64,000 bases of DNA, taken from positions 3,252,001 through 3,316,000 of the forward strand of contig CAUEEP010000735.1 in the NCBI GenBank assembly GCA_958450365.1, written 5' to 3'. Shown here in pieces: positions 1 to 11,397 of the stretch (within the stretch, counting starts at the first letter, position 1; each line of letters begins with the position of its first letter). Below the pieces are notes generated by a model. The model had not been told where the DNA came from. It searched no databases and worked only from the letters and a program-made list of their open reading frames with translations. Origin of the DNA: Mesorhabditis belari. Taxonomy: Eukaryota; Nematoda; Chromadorea; Rhabditida; Rhabditidae. A program made the translations under genes and the position numbers.

Positions 1-688
1 TCCTTTATTTTTATAAAAGAATGCAAATTTTGCAAATTTATAACGGAAATGATTGGGGGGTTTATTTTTGCGGATTAATAACGGAAAAAGAACCCCTATT
101 TCTTTGTAAACTCTATCACTTCCCAGAAACTATTTTTCACTCACTATTTTCCCAGAAATCAAAAGCTCATCTATTAACTAAAATTCTCAATTTTTTGTTT
201 TATTTTAACTTTCAAATATTTCACCCCAGGGATTTGCAGTGACGCTGAGATAAACAAGTGTTTCAAAAAAAGGAAATTTTGGCAATATTTCAGAATTGAG
301 ACTAATTGAAAGATGGGAAAATTGTTTGAAAGACTAATGGAAAGACTAATGGAAAGACTAACTGAAACTAACTGATGGGAACTACAAAAATTCGAAAAAA
401 TCTGATTTTTCTTTATTAGAAATCTCATTTTTTGATTTCTTCATCAATTTTTCCCGTTTCGAAACGTGATTAACGAAGTTTTTTGGCCTTTCGGAGTCTT
501 GAATAGTCACAAAAGTTTGAGAAAAATTTTTTGAGTCAATTTCTTTTGCATTCAGCTTTTCGTCAATCACAATCACGATCGATCGATCGATTGATCTTTT
601 CAATCCCTCTAAAACGTGTGTCGACTACCGTAGCCCGCTGTAACGGTGGAGAAGATAAGCTTTGCTTTCATTGTTTCCATTCAACTCC

Positions 689-1430
689 CCAAACCATCTT
701 TGTTAGTTTTGGCCTTCATTGTGGTCTGGTAGTTCAAAGAGCCAATTCAAAGAGCTTTTTTTCGAATGAGTCGACGAGAAACCCTCTTTGCCTGTTTTGC
801 CTCTTTTCACGAATCAACTTCAGTTTTGTAACGATCCAAAAGATAAGACTTGCTTTCGTTGTTTTCATTCAACTCCGCAAATCATCTTTGTTAGTTTTGG
901 CCTTCATTGTGGTCTGGCTACGAGAATTTTTAGATTCTCCACTTGATTCTGAGAAAGAAATAGATTTCTTTCTCATTTCAAAGAGAAAAACAAAATTTAT
1001 CGCGTAAAACAATATTTTCAATTAATCTAAAAAAAATGATTTCAAAATGAAAAGAAACGATGACGCGGCGCTCCCATCGACTACCTCCGACTGGCGGCGA
1101 CGTTAATTGGAATGCGACGTTGCGAGAAAATTAACAATAAGATAAAAACATTTCAAATTTGAGACAGAAATTCAATTTTAACATAAGAAAAATGTCGAAA
1201 AGCACATTATTTTCTCTTTCTAAAGGTCTCTACTCTTCAACAGCTCGTCTTAATCGAAGAAAAAAAATCGAAGAACGATGCCCAGCTCCTTCCAAACGTT
1301 TTCCTTATCCCAATATCCCAACAGGGTCAAAGTGGTTAGCGTCTTGTCTACAAAACTGGTCTAGGTGTCAGGTTCGATTCCGTCTTATATCTTACAGTTA
1401 GTTTTGGCCTTCATTGTGGTCTGGCATTCT
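689..1430 (+). repeat. Three dispersed direct repeats
   Basis: A segment of about 28 bp beginning GTTAGTTTTGGCCTTCATTG and ending GTGGTCTGG occurs near 699, 890 and 1397. The first two copies share longer flanks, including an AGATAAGMTTTGCTTTC-type stretch upstream. This looks like an old local duplication of non-coding DNA; the 158-codon frame crossing it shows no domain. Confidence 0.6.
1324..1390 (+). tRNA. tRNA-like relic
   Basis: A GTGGTTAGCG block (A-box-like) is followed about 40 bases later by GGTTCGATTCC, a perfect B-box/T-loop. Pairing of the acceptor and anticodon arms is poor, so this is more likely a tRNA-derived relic than a working tRNA. Confidence 0.35.
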
Positions 1431-1541
1431 GGATTCCCCACTTGGCTCTCAAATGGAAATAGATAACCAAAGAAATTTCAAAAGACATTCAATTTCCTGA
1501 TCTAGATCCAATTCAAAGAGCAAATACTACCTTTGCGATAG

Positions 1542-1825
1542 GCCATAGGCCATAGCCATAGCCATAGCCATAGCCATAACCATAGCCATAGCCATATCCA
1601 TAGCCATATCCATAGCCATATCCATAGCCATATCCATATCCATAGCCATAGACCATAGCCATAGCCATATCCATATCCATAGCCATATCCATATCCATAG
1701 CCATATCCATAGCCATATCCATATCCATAGCCATATCCATATCCATAGCCATATCCATAGCCATATCCATAGCCATATCCATATCCATAGCCATAGACCA
1801 TAGCCATAGCCATATCCATAGGCCT
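1542..1825. repeat. CCATAG/CCATATC minisatellite
   Basis: About 280 bp of alternating AGCCAT and ATCCAT hexamers, giving 6- and 12-bp higher order. On the minus strand it encodes simple Gly-Tyr or Met-Ala-Met-Asp runs in long frames that are repeat artefacts. Confidence 0.95.
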
Positions 1826-2031
1826 TTGAAATAGAATTATGCGATTCTCGGGTAGATTTTCCAAGCGTCCTTCGTGATGCTCATCTCAAACCATCGATAA
1901 CATTGGCTTTCGCTAATACTACATTTACCATAGGCTTTTGAAATAGGTTTTTGAAATAGGCCTTTGAAATAGGCTTTTGCCATAGGCCTTTGAAATAGAA
2001 TTATGCGATTCTCGGGTAGATTTTCCAAGCT
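1818..2031. repeat. Duplicated 47-bp segment around a GGCCTTTGAAATA array
   Basis: The segment GGCCTTTGAAATAGAATTAT through TTTTCCAAGC occurs at about 1820-1866 and again at about 1985-2031. Between them lies a short degenerate array of AGGCTTTTGAAATAG units. It is non-coding. Confidence 0.75.
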
Positions 2032-2454
2032 TAAAGTCAGAGTAAAGTAGCTCGAATGAGGAATTTTTGTTCCATCATTTTTTGATAAAAAAATGACCAA
2101 ATGCTTTCGAATAATTATGATTTTGGAAGCAAAAACACTCTGCTTCTTTATGATTATCTTTTCTCAAACTCTTCTTCTCAATTATTATCTTTTCTTACAC
2201 TCTGCTTCTTTATTATTATCTTTTCTCTGCTTTCTCTATTTCTCCATTACTTTCCCAAGAGCACAAGTTCAAAATTCGCATTATTCCCGTCAACCTAATC
2301 TCAACCTAGAATTTGCTTTCAACTTTAAAGTGCTTTGAACTTGAATTCTGAAAGTCCACAATTCAACAGTACAGAAACTAAAGCTAAAGTTATCTTGAAG
2401 AATTGCCTAATCAGAGAAAAGATAAGAATTCCCTAATCCCTAATTCCTTTAGCA

Positions 2455-4273
2455 ATGACATCATACGATCCTTTCTCATCACTTCAATCAACAACCGAAC
2501 AAAGTACAGAAGAGGAATATTATGATGAGACGATCTGTGCGAATCACAGTGGATACTATTATCAAACAGATTTTGGTGTATTTTATGGATGGAATGGTTT
2601 ACCGGATCCAGCAGCAAAAATCAATAATGATCCAGTAAACGTCTATGTGGCTATCACAATGACCTTTGTGAGTTCCAGGATTGAAAGAATATCAAATAAA
2701 AACCTTAGCTACTTTTGCTCAAAGTCCTTATTTATCCTCGTACTCGTTCTTGTACTTTACAAACTTCAGTTGGGCATTCTCGGCCTTATTTTGAATGGTT
2801 TCTGCGCTAAAGTTATCTTCAAGAATTCCCTTATCTCGAGAGCTGTCAAATATTATCTTCTATTCGATTGCTATTGTCGTTTGAATGAGGCGTGGAGTGA
2901 ACTCTACAAAGTGCACTGTGTTTTGACGTCAGTTTTAAGAGTTATTTTTGCCCATTTTCCAGGTTTTTAGCATTCTTGCGAGTGAAGGTGTCAAGTTGTC
3001 CAACTAATAGTAAGCTAACAGGCCCAGCTCAGCCAAGTAAAGCTCTGCTAAGAGCTCTCAAAGGGATTACCGGGAGATCGAACCTCAGGAATCGAACCTG
3101 GGGATTGAACCTGGGGAATCGAGCGTCGGGAGAGCGAACCTGGGGATCAAACCTGGGGATTAAGCGTCGGGGGATCGAACCCCAGGAATCGAACCTGGGG
3201 ATCGAACCTGGGGATCGAACCTGGGGATCGAACCTGGGGAATCGAGCGTCGGGAGTTCGAACCTGGGGATCAAACCTGGGGATCGAGCGTCGGGGATCGG
3301 ACCCCAGGAATCGAACCCCGGGAATCGAACCTGGGAATCGAGTGTCGGGAGATCAAACCTGGGGATCAAACCTGGGGATTGAGCGTCGAGGGATCGAACC
3401 CCAGGAATCGAACCCCAGGAATCCAACCTGGGGATCGAACCTGGGGATCGAGCGTCGGGGGATCGGACCCCAGGAATCGAACCTGGGGAATCGAACCCCA
3501 GGAATCGAACCCCGGGAATCGAACCTGGGAATCGAGTGTCGGGAGATCAAACCTGGGGATCGAACCCCGGGAATCGAACCTCAGGAATCGAACCCCAGGA
3601 ATCGAAGCGAACTCCGGGCTCGCGAAAGCGCTATCATTGAGCTATAGGCGTACAGAAGAGTGTTCCTTTCAAAAGACTTATAATAACTTCGAGGTTACGG
3701 CATTTTTTGGCGCGTTTTAAAGCTGATAAGTCTTTTAAGGTGACTTCTGTCACAACTCCTATATCAATTTCAAGCCTTTCAAGCCATCTCACACAATTTC
3801 TTATATCAAAAAGCTAACAAACTCGTGGTAATTCAATATAAACCGGATTTATTTCAATATAAACCGGTCTAACAATATTTTCAGTAAATAGGTCACAAAT
3901 TTCAGATGGGATTGCGTGAATCCGGATGGTTGGTTGGTGTCTGGAATCGCGATGAATCGAGTGATCACTTCGTTCAGTTTGGGAATGGTTTACTCAATGC
4001 AAATGTTGGGGAATGGATTGGCTTGTAATCGGTAGAAATCTTGAAAATCTTCACGTTAAAAGCTACGTTAAAAGCTATATTAAAAGCTATGTTAAAAGCT
4101 ACGTTAAGAGCTACGTCAAAAGCTACGTTAAAAGCTACGTCGAAAGCTACGTCAAAAGCTACGTCGAAAGCTACGTTAAAAGCTACGTCAAAAGCTACAG
4201 TATCTTTTTATCAAGTTCACTTTTTATGACTCAATCAATCAATCAATCAACAATCAATCAATCACTCAATCAC

Positions 4274-4309
<36 letters not shown>

Positions 4310-4457
4310 CCAATCAATCAATTCCATCAATCAATCAATCAACAAATCAATCAACAGCCAATCAATCAATCAATCAATTCCATCAATCAATTCCATCAAT
4401 TCCATCAATCAATTCCATCAATCAATCACTCAATCAATCAATCACTCAATCAATCAC

Positions 4458-4501
<44 letters not shown>

Positions 4502-7455
4502 CAATCAATCAATCAATCAATTGAACTTTCCAGAATCTGCGCTGTTTTCCACGAGGGTCGTTTCTATCCGCTGATCGAGCGTTTCGCTTTCGTGCACAGT
4601 TTGATTCTCTGGGTGATCCCGATTGGGATTTATTGTTATCAAATCGGGAATTGTGAGGGCTTGTTGAATTTGAGAAATTTTGGCTTTAAGGATGTGTTTT
4701 AGACGAGAAATTTCGAGTTAATCTTTTCAAGAATCACAAGAATCATTGCTTCTCACGGTTCAGCTTTTATTGCTAATTGCAAAGTACAAAATCTTGTTTA
4801 TTTATTGGATTTTGTAAAACTATGAAATAGTTTCCAAAGCAGATTAAATTAAGATCTAAATTGCCTTTCAAATGTGCTTTTCAAAAAGATTATTAGACAT
4901 TTGATAAGCCCTCCGTTTTTGCCATTGGCAATCTAACTTTGAGCTTTAAATTTCTCGGTGTTGGGTTATCCGATTTAAATGTTCTTGGTATCATTAGATT
5001 CGCTAAGTCTTTCTCTATCGATTGGTAGTAAAACTATTGAAATTGGACAAACCAACACCGAGAAATTTGAATTCAAAGTCGGATGGCCAAAAGCAAAAGG
5101 GGGGCAGGGCGCGTATAAAAACACTGGGGAATTGCCAGTTAGCCAGCAGTTCAGAGGAATTGTCTGCTAGACTCGGCTAAACTGAGCAAAAGTACACTAA
5201 GAAGAGGAAAATCTAGATCAAAGCACTCTACCCAACTATAAGTCTGCTCAACTCTAAGGCCAGACTAGAAAAAGGTAAATTTCAAGGCATTATTTTTCCA
5301 GACGTCTATCGAAAAAGAAAGTAGACAGCTTGTAGACAAAATTTCAGAGGAATCGGCTAAGAGAAGGCTGAGAGAAGGCTGAGAGAAGGCTGAGAGAAGG
5401 CTGAGAGAAGGCTGAGAAATGGCTGAGAAACGGCTGAAAACGGCTGAGAAACGGCTAAGAAACGGCTAAGAAACGGCTGAGAAACGGCTGAGAAAACGAA
5501 GGTGGAATTTGATTAGGCTTAGAATTTCCCCATGTCACAGAAATTCATCCAATTGTTTTAAGGACATCCAGCCTCGACTTTCTATTGAACTAATCATAAA
5601 AATAAAGTTATCTCATAGCGATTTCCAGTGGTGAATGCGGAAACCGGTTTCACTTGTTACGGCTGTTGGTATTTCTCTCCGATGGAGTATTGTAATACTT
5701 GTATGTATGGATGGGATGATGTCACGAATTTTCTCGCTTCATATTTGAATCAAATGATGTACGGCGTGCTTGGTTTCACAATGTTTTTAGATATTTTGAC
5801 GCTTTGGAGAGTTCGCAAATATGTAAGTTGAAAGGGAAATGTTGGAAATTGTTGGAAATAGTTGGAAATTGCGCCGAATGAAATTATTTACCAGCGCTTT
5901 GTGGATTCGCTGTGCTTTCGCTGTGCATGCGCTGTGCTTTCGCTGTGCTTTCCCTGTGCCTTCGTTGTGCTGCTTTAGCATTAAAATCTAGCCCTTGAAT
6001 TCGGCTACACGATAGTAGAAAAAACTTTTAGAAAAGCTATTCTTTAGTACAAGAAAAATGGTCGGAAAATGTGAGTATTGACTGTACATCGCAATACTAA
6101 CAACGACGTCCTTGTGGGGCTCACTTTGCGGCCATTTTTCTCCTACTAAAGAATAGTTTTTCTAAAAGTTTTTTCTACGATCGTGTAGCTGAATTGAAGA
6201 GTTAAATTTTGATATCAAAAGCAAAGCGCACAAGCAAAGCGCACAAGCAAAGCGCACAAGCAAAGCGCACAAGCAAAGCGCACAAGCAAAGCGCACAAGC
6301 AAAGCGCACAAGCAAAGCGCACAAGCAAAGCGCACAAGCAAAGCGCACAAGAAAAGCGCTGGTAAATGGCAGTTTCATTTGGCGCTATTTTCTTTTATAC
6401 AGCTATGCAATGGTGCTCAATCTTTGATGCAAGCTCTTGATTTCAATTGACAAAAGCGCACAAAGCGAAAGCGCACAAAGCAAAGCACACAAAGCAAAGC
6501 GCACAAAGCAAGCGCATAAAGCAAGCGCACAAAGCAAGCGCATAAAGCAAAGGAACCGTATGGGAACCGTATTGGAACCGTATTAGATCAAAAAAGGAAC
6601 CGTATTGGAATCGTTTTGGAATCGTTTTGGAACCGTATTGGAGCCGTATGGGAACCGTATTAGATCAAAAAAGGAACCGTATTGGAATCGTTTTGGAACC
6701 GTATTGGAGCCGTATTGGAGCCGTAGTAGAACCGTATTCGATCTGAAAAAGAACCGTAGCAAGCGCATAAATCGAAAGCGCATAAAGCAAGCGCACAAAA
6801 CAAGCGCATAAAGCAAGCGCATAAAGCAAGCGTACAAGCAAAGCACACAAAGCAAAGCGCACAAAGCAAGCGCATAAAGCAAGCGCACCAAGCAAAGCGC
6901 ACAAGCAAAGCACACAAAGCAAAGAGCACAAAGCAAGCGCACAAATCGAAACCGCAAAAAGCAGGGGCATAAAGCAAAGCGCACAAAGAAAGCGCACAAA
7001 TCGAAAGCCCATAAAGCAAGCGCCCAAAGCAAGCGTCCAAAGCAAGCGTCCAAAGCAAGCGCACAAGCAAAGCTCTAGTAAATATCAATTTCATTTTGGC
7101 GATATTTTACAGCTATGCAATGGTCCTTTTAAAGCTAAATTTAAATAAAAAGATGAAAAGTTCAAATGTTAAATGAGAAATGTTTTGTTTTTTTTAGAGA
7201 AGACTCTCCGAAACAAAAAAAAGGACTGATATTCGATTATCGATTATGGTAAAAATGATGAGATTTTAAGAGAAATTTGAAATTTCTTTTAAAATTTCTT
7301 TTTCTTTTCAATTTCCAGCTTGTCACCACACATTTAATCACGATTTTTTATCTAATTGGGAAATATATTGTAAACAATGTCTTGATGGACACTTGGCCAA
7401 TCAATTTCTTTTTGATCATCGAAGTGACTCCGTTTTTAATGCATTGCATGCTTGG
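2455..7455 (+). CDS. Chemoreceptor A (nematode seven-transmembrane GPCR), last exon unresolved
   Basis: Predicted exons are 2455-2667, 2770-2927, 3906-4031, 4534-4652, 5629-5822 and 7319-7455. All phases are compatible, and the exon lengths and phases match the minus-strand paralogue at 17970-21380. The protein starts with a Thr/Tyr/Glu-rich extracellular segment with an N-glycosylation site (NHS). It then has hydrophobic segments in exons 1/2, exon 3 (SFSLGMVYSMQMLGNGL), exon 4 (SLILWVIPIGIYCYQIG), exon 5 and exon 6. The TM3-end NRICAVF resembles the NRF-aVF signature of Srx/Srt-type nematode receptors, so a plasma-membrane chemosensory role is inferred. Conserved Cys-rich loop CYGCWYFSPMEYCNTC in exon 5. 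The C-terminal exon should start in phase 2; candidate acceptors are near 7918, 8758 and 8868, none convincing. Introns are swollen by minisatellites. Family level is fairly sure; subfamily is not. Confidence 0.75.
3070..3608 (-). repeat. Amplified tRNA T-arm (B-box) array in intron 2 of chemoreceptor A
   Basis: Roughly 540 bp of 13- to 14-bp units. Read on the minus strand they are GGTTCGATTCCTGGG and GGTTCGATCCCCAGG, which contain the Pol III B-box consensus GGTTCGANTCC again and again. The array abuts a tRNA-like 5' half at 3609-3655 on the same strand, so the array looks like an expansion of that tRNA's T-arm. GC content is far above the surroundings. Confidence 0.8.
3609..3655 (-). tRNA. 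tRNA-like 5' half at the edge of the B-box array
   Basis: On the minus strand the segment reads GCCTATAGCTCAATGATAGC, an A-box/D-arm in the normal place, followed by GCTTTCGCGAGC, a possible anticodon hairpin. The T-arm that should follow merges into the repeat array. Probably a tRNA gene disrupted by expansion; the anticodon cannot be assigned safely. Confidence 0.45.
4050..4525. repeat. AAAGCTACGTTA minisatellite followed by (AATC)n
   Basis: About 12 units of a 12-bp repeat (4053-4198) are followed by some 300 bp of AATC tetranucleotide, interrupted by ATTCC. Both fill intron 3 of chemoreceptor A, between the exons ending 4031 and starting 4534. Confidence 0.95.
5353..5500. repeat. GAGAAGGCT/GAGAAACGGCT array in intron 4
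   Basis: Repeats of 11 bp (AAGGCTGAGAG) grade into 11- to 12-bp AACGGCTGAGA units. The array lies in the intron between the exons ending 4652 and starting 5629. Confidence 0.9.
6000..6200. repeat. Short inverted repeat in intron 5
   Basis: The left arm from about 6003 (CTACACGATAGTAGAAAAAAC through AAAGAATAGC-like sequence) is mirrored at about 6140-6190 (CTAAAGAATAGTTTTTCTAA through CGATCGTGTAGCTGAATT). The arms are about 50 bp with a roughly 90-bp loop, which suggests a small foldback/MITE insertion. Confidence 0.65.
6214..7075. repeat. AAGCGCACAAGC and GGAACCGTATTG arrays in intron 5
   Basis: A regular 12-bp array (CAAGCAAAGCGC, 6220-6352) is followed by a degenerate version (6450-7075). 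The latter is interrupted at 6552-6755 by an 11-bp family (GGAACCGTATT / GGAATCGTTTT) that also contains ATTAGATCAAAAAAGGAACC twice. Long minus-strand frames here are repeat artefacts. Confidence 0.95.
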
Positions 7456-7689
7456 GTGAGTGCTCGCTTTCAGAGCTCTTTACATTTTCGTCTAAACAAA
7501 TCCCGTCTGGTGCACAGGATTCAACAATTTTTCAGCACACCAGAAAGGATATAGAGAAAGGATATTCAGCACACCAGAAAGGATACATTTGAAAATTTAA
7601 GCCTAAACAAGGGAACCTCCAAACAAGGGAACCACTTTCACTTTCTCTCAAGTCAAGAAATGATATAGAGTTGATTGAAAGAAAGCTAG

Positions 7690-7877
7690 CTATTGACCTA
7701 AGCCTACTGCCAAAGCCTACTGCCAAAGCCTACTGCCAAAGCCTACTGCCAAAGCCTACTGCCAAAGCCTACTGCCAAAGCCTACTGCCAAAGCCTACTG
7801 CCAAAGCCTACTGCCAAAGCCTACTGCCAAAGCCTACTGCCAAAGCCTACTGCCAAAGCCTACTGCCAAAGCCTAGT
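7690..7877. repeat. 13-bp AAGCCTACTGCCA minisatellite
   Basis: About 14 near-perfect copies lie downstream of exon 6 of chemoreceptor A, presumably in its last intron. The forward frame through it is a repeat translation. The flanking text GCGCTTGTTCGCGAAA with a following TTCAATTCCAGTG recurs at about 8708-8760, so the array plus flank has been duplicated. Confidence 0.95.
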
Positions 7878-8149
7878 GCGCTTGTTCGCGAAATTTTTTT
7901 TGAGTGAATTCAATTCCAGTGCTTGCAATCAAGTCAAGAAATCATTTAGATACAATTTGATTGAAACAAAGCTAGCTATCCAAATCCAAAGCTAGCTATT
8001 CAATTCTAAAATCCCTTTTGAGGCTTTAGAAGGGAAATATTCGAGATGAAAGTTTGTGAATTTTGAAAGCTTTTCTCGAGTTTCTATTTTCTGAAAAGTT
8101 ATTACCTTCGTGGACTCGGGAAAGCCGGGAAAGCTTAGTGGAGTCTAGT

Positions 8150-8720
8150 GTTTAGCGGAACCCTGGGAAAGCCTAGTGCGAAAGCTTAGTGGGAAAGTTT
8201 AGTGGGAAAGCTTAGGGGGAAAGCCATGGGAAAGTCTAGTGGGAAAGCCTAGTGGGAGAGCTTAGTGGTAAAGCTTAGTGGGAAAGTTTAGTGGGAAAGC
8301 CTAGTGCCAAAGCCTAGTGCCAAAGCCTAAGGCCGAAGCTTAGTGCCAAAGCTTAATGCCAAACCTTAATGCCAAAGCCTAGTGCCAAAGCCTAAGGCCA
8401 AAGCCTAGTGCCAAAGCCTAGTGCCAAAGCTTAAGACCAAAGCCAAAGCCAAAGCCTAGAGCCAAAGCCTAAGGCCAAAGCTTAGTGCCAAACCTTAATG
8501 CCAAAGCCTAGAGCCAAAGCCTAGTGCCAAAGCCTAAAACCAAAGCCAAAGCCCAATGCCAAAGCCTAGTGTCAAAGCCTAAGGGCAAAGCCAAAGCCAA
8601 AGCCCAATGCCAAAGCCTAGTGTCAAAGCCTAAGGGCAAAGCCAAAGCCCAATGCCAAAGCCTAGTGTCAAAGCCTAAGGGCAAAGCCAATGCCAAAGCC
8701 CAATGCCAAAGCCTAGTGCG
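8150..8720. repeat. Degenerate AAAGCCTAGTGCC array
   Basis: About 570 bp of AAAGC(C/T)TAGTG-type units with higher-order blocks around 8530-8715 (AAGGGCAAAGCCAAAG). It is related to the array at 7690 and lies between exon 6 of chemoreceptor A and the unresolved gene end. Confidence 0.9.
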
Positions 8721-8869
8721 CTTGTCCGCGAAACTTTTTCGAGTGGATTCAATTCCAGTGTTTCCAATCTTTTTTCCTTTTAAAAATTCAACTTCTTTAT
8801 ACATTTATAATCGTTTTTTTGAATATAAACATTATATTTAAATGTTTAAATATTGTCTCCAGTGTACTC

Positions 8870-9640
8870 AAAAAATTATGGCAACTCTTTTTTTAGAAAA
8901 TTGGCTAGCAAATGTCAAACTTATTTCAAAAGTGCCGTTAGATAGAGAATTGGGCTTCATTGAAGGCTTCATTCCTCAATCTTGGCTTTATTGAAGCCCT
9001 CAATCTCGGCTTATTGAAGCCCTTAATCTCGCCTTATTGAAGGCTTCATTCCTTAATCTCGTCTTCATTAAAGCCCTCAATCTTGGCTTCATTTCTCTCC
9101 TCGACAATCGAAGTTTAATCGATTGTCGACAATCTCTGCTCATTAAAGACTAAAGCATGCAAAAAAAACTCATTCATTAGCTAAAATGCGTTCCAGATTA
9201 CACCAAAATCCATCAAAATCCATCAAAATCCATCAAAATCCATCAAAATCCATCAAAATCCAAAAGTTTTCTCAATGAACTCGTTTCACTGCCAAAAAAA
9301 GTCTCTTTTTTAAATGTAGCTGTTAAAAAAAGTGTTTTTTCCCTGCTAACTGGAATCCATTCATCTAAATAACCATTTAATTCATTAAAAAAAAGAACAA
9401 AAAAAAATTCTAGTTTAATTGTTCTTTATTTCAATTTGGAACCAAAACGATGGAAAAAAATGCCGGCCACTTCAACGGTGACAATGTTTTCACGAAGGAA
9501 AAGCTCAATTATTGATCCAGGATTTCGAGGACAAACAAAAATTGGTTAATTTTCATTGAAATCAGCTTTTTGAGCTTTTTGCTATATAAATACGTCAAAT
9601 TGAAATTAAATGAGCACGCTGAAAGTCTTAAAGCCTTAAA
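8870..9640. other. Intergenic, no gene seen
   Basis: AT-rich DNA with short degenerate TTGAAGCCCTCAATCTCGGC repeats (8945-9090) and six copies of the 10-mer CCATCAAAAT at 9207-9262. No coding signal or RNA gene is recognised. Confidence 0.5.
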
Positions 9641-9945
9641 TAGCCTTAAAGGCTTTGCTTAAAGGCTTTGCTTTGCTTTGCTTAAAACCTTAAACCCTTA
9701 AAGCCTTAAAGCCTTAAAGCCTTGCCTTAAAGCCTTAAAGCCTTAAAGCCTTGCCTTAAAGCCTTGCCTTAAAGCCTTAAAGCCTTGCCTTAAAGCCTTG
9801 CCTTAAAGCCTTGCCTTAAAGCCTTGCCTTAAAGCCTTGCCTTAAAGCCTTGCCTTAAAGCCTTAAAGCCTTAAAGGGTGATTTAAGGCCTAAGGCCTGG
9901 CCTTAAAGGGTGATTTAAGACCTAAGGCCTGGCCTTAAATCAGCC
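9640..9945. repeat. AAAGCCTTGCCTT minisatellite
   Basis: A 13-bp unit (CCTTGCCTTAAAG) alternates with an 8-bp unit (CCTTAAAG) for about 260 bp. Two GGGTGATTTAAGRCCTAAGG blocks follow it. Non-coding. Confidence 0.95.
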
Positions 9946-10049
9946 TTACGAGATTTCGAGCGGCGGTTCTAAAGTAACGATTTACTCAGCTTGGTGCTTG
10001 GCTTGTTTTCTCAGGCTGAAAATGGATTTCGTGGACGTCTAAAAAAGCT

Positions 10050-10492
10050 AGGTCCTGTTTGCTTTGCCTTGGGTTGCCTTGCTTTGCTTTGCCTTGCCTT
10101 ACTTTGCCTTGCTTTACTTTGCTTTGCCTTGTCTTGCCTTGCTTTGCCGTGCTTTGCTTTGCCTTCCTTTGCTTTGCCTTGCCTTGCTTTGCTTTGCCTT
10201 GTCTTGCCTTGCCTTGCTTTGCCGTGCCTTGCTTTGCCTTCCTTTGCCTTGCCTTACTTTGCCTTGCTTTGCTTTGCCTTGCCCTGCCGTGCCTTGCTTT
10301 GCTTTGCTTTGCCTTGCCTTGCTTTGCCGTGCCTTCCTTTGCTTTGCTTTGCTTTGCCTTGTCTTGCCGTGCCTTGCTTTGCCTTCCTTTGCTTTGCCGT
10401 GCCTTCCTTTGCTTTGCTTTGCCTTGCCGTGCCTTGCTTTGCCTTCCTTTGCTTTGCTTTGCCTTGCCTTGCTTTGCTTTGCCTTGCCTAGA
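10050..10492. repeat. GCTTTGCCTT minisatellite
   Basis: About 440 bp of 5-bp CTTTG/CCTTG units with 10-bp and longer higher order and occasional GCCGTG. All three forward frames and one reverse frame stay open, giving Cys/Leu/Ala-rich or Lys/Ala-rich artefact proteins. Confidence 0.95.
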
Positions 10493-10494
10493 CT

Positions 10495-11124
10495 TTTCAG
10501 GTTTTCAAAAATTTTCTGTATAAAAAGACTCAAAATTAAGGAACTTGACTTTCCTGGAAAATATGGATTTGGATCCAAAATATGGATTCGAATTTTGTTT
10601 TTTCTTTTTGTTTCAACTTCAATGTTTCATTTCACTTTTTCCTAAGAAAATCATTTTTATTTTTATCTTGTTTTATGTTAAATTTTTTTATTTCCAAACC
10701 AAATCATAAAGAATCATAAATCTTTTAACTCGAAGATAATTAGAAAAAGAGTAAAGTAACAAGTTTGAAAGAAATTTCATTTTCAAATGTAGCAAAGAAA
10801 GAAACGAGAGCATTTTCTAAAAGATGGAAAAAGATCTCGACGAATGAATTAGACTGTATTACTGTCTCAGCACTAGGCTCTAAGCAAGTTAGCTGATCCA
10901 GGATGTTGTCTGGGATGGAAAACTCTGGCTTAAACTTGAATCCAATCTAAAATAAAGCCTGCTCGAGGATTACGGTAGCTTTTTATGGTGACTTATTCGA
11001 AAACGATGCACTGATATTTCCCTCACTTTCCACAGCCTTTAAGCAATTGAAAACGATTAGTAATCTCTATTGTAAGTAATCTCTAAATAATTTTATTGAA
11101 ATAATACTTTAGAAAGGTCGAGAT
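10495..11124. other. Intergenic, no gene seen
   Basis: AT-rich sequence with no sustained open frame or RNA gene. If the decayed chemoreceptor at 11.1-11.4 kb kept its 3' exons they should lie here on the minus strand, but I cannot recognise them. Confidence 0.4.
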
Positions 11125-11392
11125 GTGATTTCATTAAAGTAATTTCGTATTTGTGTACTGTAGAGGAGTGAAATATCAGCCAGTATAACAAATATAATCG
11201 GTGATTGTGTTAAAAATTGAAAATGGTAGGAAATGTTGAAAATAAGCCAATCACAAATCAATCATCTCCAATTTTAAAGCAAAAAAACAGCAATCAAAAT
11301 CGCTCAGAGAAGAAACCCGTGCGGCAAACAGCGAGTCGCTCAATTTTTGCATTGAAACTGCCATTGAAGAAAATGGTAAACACTCTAGAATT
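11125..11392 (-). pseudogene. Decayed third chemoreceptor copy (exons 4 and 5 relics)
   Basis: Read on the minus strand, about 11258-11392 aligns along its length with exon 4 of chemoreceptor B (19408-19526). TTCTTCAATGGCAGTTTCAA corresponds to TTCTTTGATGGTCGTTTTTA, followed by an AAAATTGAGCG block, a GCCGCACGGGT block and an end reading AAATTGGAGAT. Frameshifts break the frame. Further on, about 11160-11210 matches exon 5 (TGTTATACTGGCTGATATTT against TGTTATGGCTGCTGGTATTT) but has a TGA where the second Trp/Cys stretch should be. No other exons are recognisable. It lies between the two intact copies and is in the orientation of the minus-strand one. Confidence 0.75.
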
Positions 11393-11397
11393 GGGAA

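Larger units (their letters stand above)
1..2454. other. Intergenic DNA upstream of chemoreceptor A
   Basis: No convincing gene was found. Open frames here are short, lack homology I recognise and overlap repeats. The stretch holds three copies of a short direct repeat, a tRNA-like relic, a CCATAG/CCATATC minisatellite and a duplicated 47-bp segment, listed separately. The last bases before the start at 2455 contain a TTTAG that could serve as a trans-splice acceptor two bases from the ATG. Confidence 0.5.

Noticed and set aside
531..1007. 158-codon forward frame
   Set aside because: Crosses a direct repeat, has no recognisable domain or signal, and the region is otherwise non-coding.
1502..1864. 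Gly-Tyr repeat protein
   Set aside because: Artefact of the CCATAG hexamer array, even though it resembles silk or cuticle proteins.
4229..4525. CRISPR-like regular repeats (also the 142-bp arrays)
   Set aside because: Units are directly tandem with no unique spacers, and the genome is eukaryotic.
9991..10645. Cys/Leu/Ala-rich proteins of 150-190 codons
   Set aside because: Translation of the GCTTTGCCTT array in three frames; no start context, domain or splice structure.
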